A DNA stretch of 15,833 nt. Source: Treponema sp. Lineage in GTDB: Bacteria > Spirochaetota > Spirochaetia > Treponematales > Breznakiellaceae. The position numbers and the translations under genes were made by a program. Numbering within the stretch: position 1 is the stretch's first letter; each line of letters opens with the position of its first letter. Below the pieces are notes generated by a model that ran no database searches, had not been told where the DNA came from, and saw nothing but the letters and a program-made list of their open reading frames with translations. Location of the stretch: contig JAIRXN010000088.1 of assembly GCA_031268245.1 (NCBI GenBank), forward strand, positions 1 to 15,833, given 5' to 3'. Shown piece by piece: positions 1 through 6,898 of this stretch.

Positions 1-1289
1 GCAATGGTGCCGCCTCCGCCCTTGTCAACTTTCCCCAGATCTCCGAACTGCCAGCTTATCTTGTTTTTCTTCATGATCTGCTGAATCCGGCGGCAAAATT
101 CCGCATTGGCGTCGCTTGCACCGTATTTGCCCCCTGAACCGGTATACTTGCAGAGCACCAGTCCCTTCCCCATAAACGAAGCATTCTTCTTGTCAAACAC
201 GCTGCCGTAGGTGGGATCGTACGCGGCGTTCACGTCCGCGGAAAGCATGGCCGACTGTTCCAGACAGCGCTGAAAATCCTCCGCTGGGCAGAGACGCTGA
301 ATAAAGCTTTCAAAGGCCGTGGACTGGGCTCCGGTATTCCCATAGGAGCCTATCTCTTCCTTGTCCGAAAAATAGACAAGCGCCGTTTTCCCGGGGGGGC
401 CTTTTTCACCGGCAAAGTTGAGAATCGCCCTTAAAGCCGGGTAGACGCAGCAGCGGTCGTCGTGGCCGTAGGCGCCTATCATGCTCCGGTCAAATCCCAG
501 ATCCCGCGCCTTGAAGGCGGGAACAAATTCGATCTCCGCGGCGGCAAAATCCTCTTCGGTGGTACCGTACTTTTCATTGAGCAGGGAGAGTATGCGGAGC
601 TTTACCTTCTCCTTTACCTTTTCGTCCTTGAAGGGTCTGGAGCCTGCCAGTATATCAAGGTCTTCCCCTTCGATGAGTTCTATACCTTTCTTCTGCATCT
701 GTTCCCGCGCCAGATGGGGAAGCAAGTCGGTGATGGTAAATACAGGATCATCCTCGTCCTCACCCAGCCGAATCTCCCGCTCCTTGCCGTCCCCGCCGAT
801 CAGGATGCCGTGCATGGCAAGGGGAATGGTTGTCCACTGGTATTTCTTGATGCCGCCGTAGTAGTGAGTATCCAGCAGGGCAAAGTCGCTGTCCTCGTAG
901 AGGGGATTGGTCTTGAGATCCAGCCGGGGTGAATCCAGATGAGCCCCCAGAATATTGCTTCCCTCCCGGAGCGCCTTCTTCCCGATGATCGCCGCAATGA
1001 CGGATTTATTGTGAATATTCCGGTACACCGCGGTTCCCGGCTTCAGGGCGTCTTTTTTTAACTCATCAATATCGGTAAAACCGTTTTTTTTGAGATTTTT
1101 TATTATTTCGGCGGTACATTCCCGTTCGGTCTTCCCCTTGTTGAGGAAGTCCTTGTAACCCTGGGCGAATTTTTCAATGTCTTTCTCTTCCTTTTCATCC
1201 GCCTGCTCCCAACAGTTCTTCAGATTGAAAAAAAGCGTATCCTGAAGTTTCTGTCCTTCTGTTTTTTTACTTTCTTTTCCGGCTGCCAT
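1..1289 (-). CDS. M18 family zinc aminopeptidase, C-terminus cut off by window start
   Basis: Predicted cytosolic aminopeptidase that removes N-terminal residues from peptides using two metal ions. The open frame runs from ATG at 1289-1287 to the window edge, giving 429 codons without a stop. M18 hallmarks appear in order: HLD at residues 117-119 (metal His and the following Asp), GHDDR at 275-279 (bridging Asp), DKEEIGS at 309-315 with the catalytic/metal Glu pair E311-E312, and the metal Asp of SADVNA at D352. The final conserved His near the C-terminus would fall beyond the edge. The start follows AAGGAG with about 6 bases of spacing. The N-terminus is Lys-rich and has no signal peptide. 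It is divergent from gltX with 48 bp between the starts. The family is clear; the paralogue (ApeA/ApeB type) and the substrate are not. Confidence 0.93.
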   Translation of the reverse strand, partial: MAAGKESKKTEGQKLQDTLFFNLKNCWEQADEKEEKDIEKFAQGYKDFLNKGKTERECTAEIIKNLKKNGFTDIDELKKDALKPGTAVYRNIHNKSVIAAIIGKKALREGSNILGAHLDSPRLDLKTNPLYEDSDFALLDTHYYGGIKKYQWTTIPLAMHGILIGGDGKEREIRLGEDEDDPVFTITDLLPHLAREQMQKKGIELIEGEDLDILAGSRPFKDEKVKEKVKLRILSLLNEKYGTTEEDFAAAEIEFVPAFKARDLGFDRSMIGAYGHDDRCCVYPALRAILNFAGEKGPPGKTALVYFSDKEEIGSYGNTGAQSTAFESFIQRLCPAEDFQRCLEQSAMLSADVNAAYDPTYGSVFDKKNASFMGKGLVLCKYTGSGGKYGASDANAEFCRRIQQIMKKNKISWQFGDLGKVDKGGGGTI

Positions 1290-1300
1290 AACGATGCTCC

Positions 1301-1330
1301 TTGTTCCGTATGTCTTTTTTAGGATATAGT
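1301..1330 (+). promoter_or_regulatory. Candidate gltX promoter giving a leaderless mRNA
   Basis: TTGTTC at 1301-1306 (three matches to the -35 consensus), 18 bp, then TATAGT at 1325-1330. The -10 ends 7 bases before the gltX ATG at 1338, so transcription would begin at or one base before the start codon. The only Shine-Dalgarno-like bases (AGGA, 1321-1324) touch the upstream edge of the -10 and would not be transcribed. The site sits in the 48-bp divergent gap shared with the M18 gene. The weak -35 keeps confidence modest. Confidence 0.4.
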
Positions 1331-1337
1331 ATTTTTT

Positions 1338-2894
1338 ATGAATGTTCGAGTACGTTATGCACCCTCCCCTACAGGGCTGCAGCACATCGGCGGGATACGA
1401 ACCGCCCTCTTCAACTATCTTTTTGCCCGGTCGGCGGGGGGGAAATTTATCCTTCGTCTTGAAGACACCGACCGCAGCCGTTTCGATCAGAGCTATGTGC
1501 AGAATCTCTACGATACTTTTGAATGGCTGGGCCTCGACTGGGACGAAGGGCCCGGAGCCTGCGGATCTGAGAATTCAACCGGAGGGGAAACAAAGTTTCC
1601 TTCAGGATCGCACGGCCCCTATATACAGTCTGAACGTACCGGACTCTACAGGAAATACGCAGCAGAACTCCTGGCAAAGGGAAGGGCCTATTACTGTTTC
1701 TGCACTTCCGAAAGACTTGAAAAAGTGAGGACGGAAAGGGAAGCGGCGCATTCGAGCGAGACAGGCTATGACCGCTGCTGCCGTTCAATTCCGGCCGGGG
1801 AAGCCGCGGCGCGGGCCGGCGCGGGGGAACCCTGTACCATAAGGCTCAAGATACCGCTTGAAAACGATGCGGCAGGGAAGGACGCTTCCCTGCTCCCGGC
1901 CGTAACCCGTTTCCGGGACTTTCTGCTGGGAGATATTGAATGGAAAAATTCCGACATCAATCCCGATCCTGTTTTGCTGAAATCAGACGGTTTCCCCACT
2001 TACCATCTTGCCAATGTGGTGGACGATCACCTTATGGAGATTAGTCATGTACTGCGGGCCCAGGAGTGGCTCTCTTCCACGCCCCTGCATGTGATCATGT
2101 ACCGCTGTTTCGGTTGGGAGCATCCTGAATTCTGCCACCTCCCCATGGTGATGGGAGAAGACGGAAAGAAACTCTCAAAACGCCACGGCGCTACAAGCGT
2201 GGACGAATTCCGCCGTCAGGGCTGCCTTCCGGAGGCCCTGATCAACTATGTGGCCCTCCTGGGAGCCTCCTATGAAGAGGGGAAGGACATCTACACTCCG
2301 GAAGAACTGGCCGCAAACTTCAAGCCGGAAAAACTTACCAAGGCTCCTGCGATCTTTGATTATAAAAAACTTGAATGGTACAACGGGCAGTATATCCGTA
2401 TGAAGGATGACAGCGTCCTTGCGGAGATGAGTCTCCCATGGGCTGTCGAACAGGGCCTCTTTGGGGAGGCGGGCAAGGCCCCTTCCGAAGAGCAGCGGAA
2501 ACTCTATGCGGCTTCTATGTTTCTGGTGAAGGAACGCGCGGTGTTTCTGCCGGATATACCGGAAAAACTCATCTACCTCTTTTCGGAGCCGCCGGTTCCT
2601 GCGGCTGAGGAATTTATTCCCAAAAAGGGAGATCTGGCCCAGGCAGTAAGGCTCCTTAAAATGGGAAGGGAATCGGCGGAAGCCATGGCCCGCTCATCAA
2701 GCGATATACAGGCGGAAGAAATAGTTAAAGCCTCTGCGGAAAAAAATTCGGTGAAGCTTGGGGATCTTCTCATGCCCCTGCGGGTAGCGCTTACCGGGGC
2801 CAGGGTCAGCCCGCCCCTCTTCGGTTCCATGCGGCTCCTTGGTCCGGAAAAAACCCTCGCCCGGATCGACAGGGCTCTTGCGGCGCTTGAATGA
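1338..2894 (+). CDS. gltX: Glutamate--tRNA ligase (class I, discriminating or not unknown)
   Basis: Charges tRNA-Glu with glutamate using ATP, in the cytosol. The 518 residues fit the family (about 470-520). The first class I signature is HIGG at residues 16-19 after YAPSPTG; the second, KLSKR, is at 278-282 (KMSKS equivalent). Between them lie the LEDTD motif near residue 42, a CxC pair near 120 and YDRCC near 145. These match the zinc site of bacterial GluRS, but the usual fourth ligand His appears as Ser, so metal binding is uncertain. A short Gly/Ser-rich insert (about residues 74-92) precedes GPYIQSER. The start is fixed by the N-terminal motif; it has no proper ribosome binding site, see the promoter entry. 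It is a single-gene unit followed by a 300-bp gap. Whether it also charges tRNA-Gln cannot be told from the window. Confidence 0.97.
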   Translation: MNVRVRYAPSPTGLQHIGGIRTALFNYLFARSAGGKFILRLEDTDRSRFDQSYVQNLYDTFEWLGLDWDEGPGACGSENSTGGETKFPSGSHGPYIQSERTGLYRKYAAELLAKGRAYYCFCTSERLEKVRTEREAAHSSETGYDRCCRSIPAGEAAARAGAGEPCTIRLKIPLENDAAGKDASLLPAVTRFRDFLLGDIEWKNSDINPDPVLLKSDGFPTYHLANVVDDHLMEISHVLRAQEWLSSTPLHVIMYRCFGWEHPEFCHLPMVMGEDGKKLSKRHGATSVDEFRRQGCLPEALINYVALLGASYEEGKDIYTPEELAANFKPEKLTKAPAIFDYKKLEWYNGQYIRMKDDSVLAEMSLPWAVEQGLFGEAGKAPSEEQRKLYAASMFLVKERAVFLPDIPEKLIYLFSEPPVPAAEEFIPKKGDLAQAVRLLKMGRESAEAMARSSSDIQAEEIVKASAEKNSVKLGDLLMPLRVALTGARVSPPLFGSMRLLGPEKTLARIDRALAALE

Positions 2895-2910
2895 AGTCAA
2901 ACCACCGGCC

Positions 2911-2993
2911 ACACGGACCACACAGAAAAGTAAGGAAAAGAACAAAAAATAGTGATGTAGCATCAATTTCCGCATTTTTTTCTATGTCCGTGT
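2911..2993. repeat. Inverted GTCCGTGT words after gltX
   Basis: ACACGGAC at 2911-2918 is the exact reverse complement of GTCCGTGT at 2986-2993. Both words sit in longer low-complexity runs of the same style (CCACACGGACCACACAG on the left, GTCCGTGTTTGTCTGT on the right). The 67-base spacing is too long for a simple terminator. It looks like a remnant of a dispersed repeat family, but only one copy lies in this window. Confidence 0.4.
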
Positions 2994-3008
2994 TTGTCTG
3001 TAAGGTCG

Positions 3009-3035
3009 ACTTTTCCACTCTTTGGGTGGAAAAGT
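3009..3035. terminator. 10-bp hairpin after gltX, possible terminator or repeat element
   Basis: ACTTTTCCAC (3009-3018) pairs perfectly with GTGGAAAAGT (3026-3035) around a 7-base loop. It lies 115 bp past the gltX stop and is the strongest stem in the spacer. It has no T-run immediately after it (GGTTAAATTTC follows), so it is not a classical intrinsic terminator; a repeat element or protein site is equally possible. Confidence 0.35.
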
Positions 3036-3053
3036 GGTTAAATTTCTTGGGTT

Positions 3054-3064
3054 GCGTAAGGTGA
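3054..3064 (+). repeat. 11-base word GCGTAAGGTGA, copy 1
   Basis: GCGTAAGGTGA here is identical to 15823-15833 at the far end of the window. Both copies are intergenic, both have AAATTT a short distance to the left, and both have an inverted repeat further left with TTGG or CCAA in or beside its loop. Confidence 0.4.
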
Positions 3065-3118
3065 GTTGATAAGCAGCCTTTTGACTTTGGCAAAAGCCGC
3101 CCCCGGCAGGACTCCTTT

Positions 3119-3172
3119 TTAACCTAATTTTAACAATCATCTTACATATCCTTAACAGTACATCAGTATGTT
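3119..3172 (+). promoter_or_regulatory. Pho-box array and -10 of the pst operon
   Basis: Four hexamers on one strand begin exactly 11 bp apart: TTAACC (3119-3124), TTAACA (3130-3135), CTTACA (3141-3146) and TTAACA (3152-3157). Direct hexamers at an 11-bp period are the known binding layout of PhoB/PhoP-family response regulators, and TTAACA matches the Bacillus PhoP half-site. TATGTT (3167-3172) starts 9 bp after the last box, the spacing expected when the regulator replaces a -35. The position directly before pstS supports phosphate-starvation activation. The pattern is seen directly; the regulator is inferred. Confidence 0.8.
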
Positions 3173-3201
3173 TACTACAGATTGATATTCAAGGAGTGAT
3201 C

Positions 3202-4062
3202 ATGAAAAAGCTTTTTATCGTTCTGGCGTTGACGGCTGCATCCCTCGTTTCTGTTTTTGCGGGGGGGTCCAAAGACCAAAGTTCAGGCGGCGGAACTCCC
3301 CAAAGTTCCGCACAGTCCCCGGCGGCATCTCAGTATACCGTAACGGCGGCGGGCTCTACCTCGGTAAGCCCCCTCATGGAACTGCTGATAACCGAGTACG
3401 CTAAAGTACGCCCGAATGTTAAATTCAACATGAGCGCCACCGGTTCCGGCGACGGGATCAAGGCCGTTCCGGCTGAGACCGCCGAAATCGGCATGTCCAG
3501 CCGGGAGTTGAGCCCGGCGGAAATTGGAACCGGCATCGACGAGCACCTCATCGCCATCGACGGCATCGCGGTGATCGTCAACACGAATAATCCGGTCTCC
3601 AACCTGACCATCGACCAGATCCGGGACATTTATACCGGAGAAGTAACCGACTGGAGCCAGGTAGGGGGCAGAGCCGGTAGAATCGCGGTGGTGTCCCGGG
3701 AACCAGGTTCGGGAACCAGGGGCGCTTTTGAGGAGATCGTTAAATTCCAGGACAAGCTGCTCATGGGCGCCATAGAATTTGACGGAACCGGCGCGGTCAA
3801 GGCTGAGATTTCCCGCAACGCCGATGCCGTGGGATATATTTCCCTTGGTTCGGTGGATAATTCCGTCAAGACCCTGAGTGTGGGCGGCGTTGCCGCTACT
3901 ACCGCCAATGTGGTAAACAACAGCTACAAGATTGCCAGGCCCTTCCTCCTGCTCACCAAAAAAGGCAGAGCCCTCAACAGCGAAACTACGGCCTTCCTTG
4001 ACTGGATTCTGACGGACGCGGGACAGACCATCGTCAAAACAAGCTGGATTTCCGTTAAATAA
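3202..4062 (+). CDS. pstS: Phosphate ABC transporter, periplasmic phosphate-binding protein
   Basis: Captures inorganic phosphate in the periplasm and delivers it to PstCA. 286 residues. A signal peptide spans residues 1-20 (MKK, hydrophobic core, VFA cleavage site) and is followed by a Gly/Ser/Gln-rich linker to about 44. There is no Cys at the cleavage site, so it should be a soluble periplasmic protein rather than a lipoprotein. Phosphate-binding loops are visible: GSTSVSP at 51-57, TGSGDG at 80-85, GMSSRELS at 97-104 and REPGSGTRGAF at 166-176. The start is ATG at 3202, preceded by AAGGAG (3191-3196) at 5-base spacing; a GTG at 3196 overlaps that site and is rejected. It is the first gene of the pst operon, behind the Pho-box array. 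Confidence 0.96.
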   Translation: MKKLFIVLALTAASLVSVFAGGSKDQSSGGGTPQSSAQSPAASQYTVTAAGSTSVSPLMELLITEYAKVRPNVKFNMSATGSGDGIKAVPAETAEIGMSSRELSPAEIGTGIDEHLIAIDGIAVIVNTNNPVSNLTIDQIRDIYTGEVTDWSQVGGRAGRIAVVSREPGSGTRGAFEEIVKFQDKLLMGAIEFDGTGAVKAEISRNADAVGYISLGSVDNSVKTLSVGGVAATTANVVNNSYKIARPFLLLTKKGRALNSETTAFLDWILTDAGQTIVKTSWISVK

Positions 4063-4070
4063 AAAAAGTC

Positions 4071-5264
4071 ATGTTTGATCGCCGCAGGTCTGATGTTTTT
4101 TTTGCCTGCCTTTTCCGGGTAATGTCGCTTACATCGGTACTGGCGCTGGCCTCCATCCTGATCTTCGTTTTTGTTCAGGGTGCGGGGCCTTTTGTGTCTT
4201 CTACGGCCCCGGGAATACGGATCGTTCCCGAAAGAATTGAAGAGATCACCGTAAACGGCGTTACATACCGGAACCATACAACCTTCATCAACATTCCCCC
4301 CGGGGCTGCTGCGATTTCCCTGGGTTTTTCCAACGGCGGATCTTCGGGCGCGCTGGAAATTGCCGTAAACAACGCGGAAAAAGACCCGGAAAAAAAACTT
4401 GAGTTTGTCAAAAACGAAGGCGGCGGAGATGTAAGCTATCCCCAGGCATATACCTATACGGTAAACTATCCGGGGAGACTGCCGGGCACAACGGCGAAGA
4501 TCCATATTCTGCTGCCCGAAAGACCCTACAGTTTTATAGACTTTATCACCGGCCTTGAATGGCGCCCGACGTACAACAAACTGTACGGCATCCTGCCGAT
4601 GATAGCCGGAACCGTCATCGTAAGTTTCTGCGCCATTCTTTTGGGGCTTCCCCTGGCCCTCCTCTCCGCGGTCTTCCTCGCGGAATTCGTCCCCGTAAAA
4701 ATCGCTTCGATAATAAGAAGCGGTATAGAGCTCCTCGCAGGCATTCCCTCGGTGGTCTACGGTTTCTTCGGCCTCATGGTTGTAGTTCCCTGGGTAAAAA
4801 ACACCTTCAACGCGGCATCGGGAAACGGCCTCCTTTCCGCCGCGCTTGTCCTTGGGGTGATGATACTGCCGACGGTAATCACCATCGCGGAGACATCCCT
4901 CAGGGCCGTTCCGCCTTCCATACGGGAAGCAAGTCTCTCCCTGGGGGCAAGCAAAATGCAGACGGCCTGGGCGGTGGTACTGCCCCATGCGAAGTCGGGA
5001 GTACTGGCCGCGGTGATCCTGGGAATATCCCGTGCCGTGGGGGAAACCATGGCCGTTATCCTTGTGGCGGGGAATTCCCCCCAACTCATCCGGGGCCTCA
5101 CGGACAGTGTGCGTACCCTCACCGCCACTATCGCCCTTGAAATGGGATACGCCGAAGGCAGGCATAACGAAATGCTTTTTTCGATAGGGGTGGTGTTGTT
5201 TGCCCTTATTCTGATATTGAACAGCGTCATCCTTAAAATGAGGCGGGTAACGGAGGAAGAATGA
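4071..5264 (+). CDS. pstC: Phosphate ABC transporter permease PstC with large extracytoplasmic insertion
   Basis: One of the two membrane subunits of the PstSCAB importer. 397 residues, against about 300-330 for usual PstC. TM1 is at about 20-41 and the remaining TM segments start near 170. Between them lies an extra stretch of about 100 residues (45-152), polar and strand-rich, predicted on the outside face. The normal PstC pattern resumes at FITGLEW (158-164) and YGILPMIAGT, and the ATPase-coupling loop REASLSLGASKMQTAW (285-300) followed by SRAVGETMA (320-328) is intact. The start is 8 bp after pstS; it has no clear ribosome binding site, only an A-run. A later start at residue 18 is possible but would cut into TM1. 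It overlaps pstA by 4 bp. Confidence 0.94.
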   Translation: MFDRRRSDVFFACLFRVMSLTSVLALASILIFVFVQGAGPFVSSTAPGIRIVPERIEEITVNGVTYRNHTTFINIPPGAAAISLGFSNGGSSGALEIAVNNAEKDPEKKLEFVKNEGGGDVSYPQAYTYTVNYPGRLPGTTAKIHILLPERPYSFIDFITGLEWRPTYNKLYGILPMIAGTVIVSFCAILLGLPLALLSAVFLAEFVPVKIASIIRSGIELLAGIPSVVYGFFGLMVVVPWVKNTFNAASGNGLLSAALVLGVMILPTVITIAETSLRAVPPSIREASLSLGASKMQTAWAVVLPHAKSGVLAAVILGISRAVGETMAVILVAGNSPQLIRGLTDSVRTLTATIALEMGYAEGRHNEMLFSIGVVLFALILILNSVILKMRRVTEEE

Positions 5265-6103
5265 CAAGAGCACGAAAATTCCGCGACGGCTTCCTCTACG
5301 GGATCATGGCGGCCTCTCTTGTTTTGGTGGCGGCGATCCTTCTTTTGATCCTTGCCTATATATTCATCCAGTCCGCGGGGTTCCTCAATTTTTCCTTTGT
5401 CGTTAAATCCGCGGAATCGGGCGGTATCTTCCCCATGATTGTTACCACCTTTTACATTGTGGTAGTATCCCTGTTAATCGCCCTTCCGGTGGGGATAATG
5501 ACAGCGGTATTTCTCAACGAATATTCGGGCAATACCCCCGTTATCCGCCTGCTCCGTCTGGCCATCGAGACACTGGCGGGCGTACCGTCCATCATTTACG
5601 GCCTTTTCGGTCTTCTGATGTTCTGCCGGGTTTTCAGGCTCGGCCAGTCCATCGCCGCCGGGGCTCTCACCTTGAGCATCATGATCCTCCCGGTGATCAT
5701 CCGGACCGTGGAAGAATCCCTTAAAACCATTCCAGATTCTTTCCGGGAAGGGAGCCTGTCCCTGGGGGCGGCGAAATTCCAGACCATCTTTTTTGTGGTT
5801 ATCCCGCCGGCCCTGCCGGGTATCCTTAGCTCGGCGATCCTCTCCATAGGCAGGGTGGTCGGGGAATCCGCCCCGGTGCTTCTTACGGTGGGGATTACCC
5901 GGAATCTTCCGAAATCAATTTTTGAATCCGGCCGTACTCTGACCATACACCTTTACTACCTGACAAAAGAGGCGATTAACCCCGATGACTTCGGCATAGC
6001 CTTTGCCTCAGCCGCGGTACTCATCATACTGGTGCTCCTCATCAACACGGCCGCGAAGATCGTAACCTGGTCTTTTAAAAAGAGCATGGGAGGAAACGAA
6101 TGA
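5261..6103 (+). CDS. pstA: Phosphate ABC transporter permease PstA
   Basis: Second membrane subunit of the phosphate importer. 280 residues, normal for the family. Hydrophobic segments lie at about 14-38, 57-85, 104-123, 131-150, 184-210 and 247-270. The coupling loop that contacts PstB is FREGSLSLGAAKFQTIF (161-177), followed by GRVVGESAPVLLT (197-209), the PstA counterpart of the PstC motif. There is no PstC-type insertion: TM1 and TM2 are joined by about 18 residues. The ATG lies in an ATGA overlap with the pstC stop, with GGAGGAAG just upstream; the same arrangement links it to pstB, so the three products are probably translationally coupled. Confidence 0.96.
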   Translation: MTRARKFRDGFLYGIMAASLVLVAAILLLILAYIFIQSAGFLNFSFVVKSAESGGIFPMIVTTFYIVVVSLLIALPVGIMTAVFLNEYSGNTPVIRLLRLAIETLAGVPSIIYGLFGLLMFCRVFRLGQSIAAGALTLSIMILPVIIRTVEESLKTIPDSFREGSLSLGAAKFQTIFFVVIPPALPGILSSAILSIGRVVGESAPVLLTVGITRNLPKSIFESGRTLTIHLYYLTKEAINPDDFGIAFASAAVLIILVLLINTAAKIVTWSFKKSMGGNE

Positions 6104-6855
6104 CATCCGCCAAGGTTGAGGTACAGGATCTGGATCTCTTTTACGGTGATTTCAAGGCCCTGAAACAAATCGATTTTTCCCTTTCCCGCCGGGAAGTGGC
6201 CGCCCTCATCGGGCCCTCGGGCTGCGGGAAATCGACGTTTATCAGAACCCTTAACCGCATGAACGACCTTATCCCTTCCTGCCGGATCACGGGGAAGGTT
6301 CTGCTTGACGGAGAAGATATATACGGCCGTCTGGATGTAACGGAACTGCGGACCAGGGTCGGCATGGTGTTCCAGAAACCGAATCCTTTCAACATGAGTA
6401 TCTTTGACAACGTTGCGTACGGCAGGAAGATGCAGGGAGTACGGAACCGGCGGAAACTTGAGGAACTGGTTGAGATGTCTCTTGCCAAGGCGGCCCTCTG
6501 GGACGAGGTAAAAGACCGCCTCAAAATGCCGGCGCTGAGTCTCTCCGGGGGCCAGCAGCAGCGGCTCTGCATAGCCCGGAGCATATCCATGGAGCCGGAG
6601 ATCATCCTGATGGACGAGCCCACCAGCGCCCTTGACCCCATTGCCACGGGGAAAATAGAAGAACTCATGGGGGAACTCAAAAAGGACTACAGCATCATCA
6701 TTGTTACCCACGCCATGCACCAGGCCGCCCGGGTAAGCGACAGAACCGCATTTTTCCTTTTAGGCGAGATTGTTGAATACGGCGACACCAAGGCTCTCTT
6801 TACAAACCCCAGGGATAAGAGAACCGAAGACTATATTTCAGGGAGGTTCGGTTAA
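6100..6855 (+). CDS. pstB: Phosphate ABC transporter ATP-binding protein PstB
   Basis: ATPase that powers phosphate import, on the cytoplasmic face of PstCA. 251 residues, family length. Walker A is GPSGCGKST at 38-46, followed by the PstB-typical FIRTLNRMNDL; Q-loop in VFQKPNPFNMSI; signature LSGGQQQR at 148-155; Walker B IILMDEPTSALDP from 168; switch His in VTHAMHQAARVSD. All catalytic residues are present. The ATG overlaps the pstA stop (ATGA) with GGAGGAAA upstream. The stop codon (6853-6855) lies inside the left arm of a perfect hairpin that precedes phoU. Confidence 0.98.
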   Translation: MTSAKVEVQDLDLFYGDFKALKQIDFSLSRREVAALIGPSGCGKSTFIRTLNRMNDLIPSCRITGKVLLDGEDIYGRLDVTELRTRVGMVFQKPNPFNMSIFDNVAYGRKMQGVRNRRKLEELVEMSLAKAALWDEVKDRLKMPALSLSGGQQQRLCIARSISMEPEIILMDEPTSALDPIATGKIEELMGELKKDYSIIIVTHAMHQAARVSDRTAFFLLGEIVEYGDTKALFTNPRDKRTEDYISGRFG

Positions 6856-6874
6856 CATCCAATCAATGTTAACC
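6850..6874 (+). promoter_or_regulatory. Perfect 9-bp hairpin spanning the pstB stop, before phoU
   Basis: GGTTAACAT (6850-6858) pairs perfectly with ATGTTAACC (6866-6874) around the 7-base loop CCAATCA. It contains the pstB stop codon and is followed by two more TAACC words (TTTAACC 6875-6881, GGTAACC 6883-6889) and then the phoU ribosome binding site GAGG at 6890-6893. With no T-run it is unlikely to terminate; an RNA-processing, stability or translation-control element is more likely. Because both arms contain TTAAC, a DNA-binding site is an alternative. Confidence 0.55.
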
Positions 6875-6898
6875 TTTAACCGGGTAACCGAGGCAATT

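Larger units (their letters stand above)
2895..3201. other. Gene-free gltX-pstS spacer, AT-rich with several repeats
   Basis: No credible gene is seen in this 307-bp stretch. From left to right it holds an imperfect GTCCGTGT-type inverted repeat (2911-2993), a 10-bp hairpin (3009-3035), an 11-base word also found at the far end of the window (3054-3064), a second weaker stem (CTTTTG 3078-3083 with CAAAAG 3091-3096), a 4-bp GC stem followed after a few bases by five T (3096-3120), and the pst control region (3119-3201). The left two thirds differs from the coding neighbours and may be built from dispersed intergenic repeats. Confidence 0.7.

Noticed and set aside
462..932. 156-codon plus-strand frame
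   Set aside because: It lies opposite the M18 aminopeptidase, whose metal-binding motifs are intact across the same bases.
3078..3120. Second stem-loop plus T-run before the Pho boxes as a gltX terminator
   Set aside because: Stems are only 6 and 4 bp and the T-run is separated by about 8 bases from the GC stem; too weak to call as a separate terminator.
3196..3201. GTG start for pstS two codons upstream
   Set aside because: It overlaps the AAGGAG ribosome binding site that serves the ATG at 3202.
3924..5273. Long open frame of 449 codons on the minus strand opposite pstC
   Set aside because: It lies antisense to a clear PstC and the end of PstS, its product is rich in Arg, His, Gly and Lys with no motif or membrane segment, and it has no ribosome binding site. 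It arises from codon bias of the sense genes.
5956..6720. 254-codon open frame on the minus strand opposite pstA and pstB
   Set aside because: Antisense shadow of two well-supported transporter genes with no recognisable domain.
6770..6898. Longer PhoU N-terminus reading from inside pstB
   Set aside because: The extra residues do not resemble PhoU, overlap pstB by 86 bp and cross the hairpin; the ATG at 6899 has a ribosome binding site and matches the family start.
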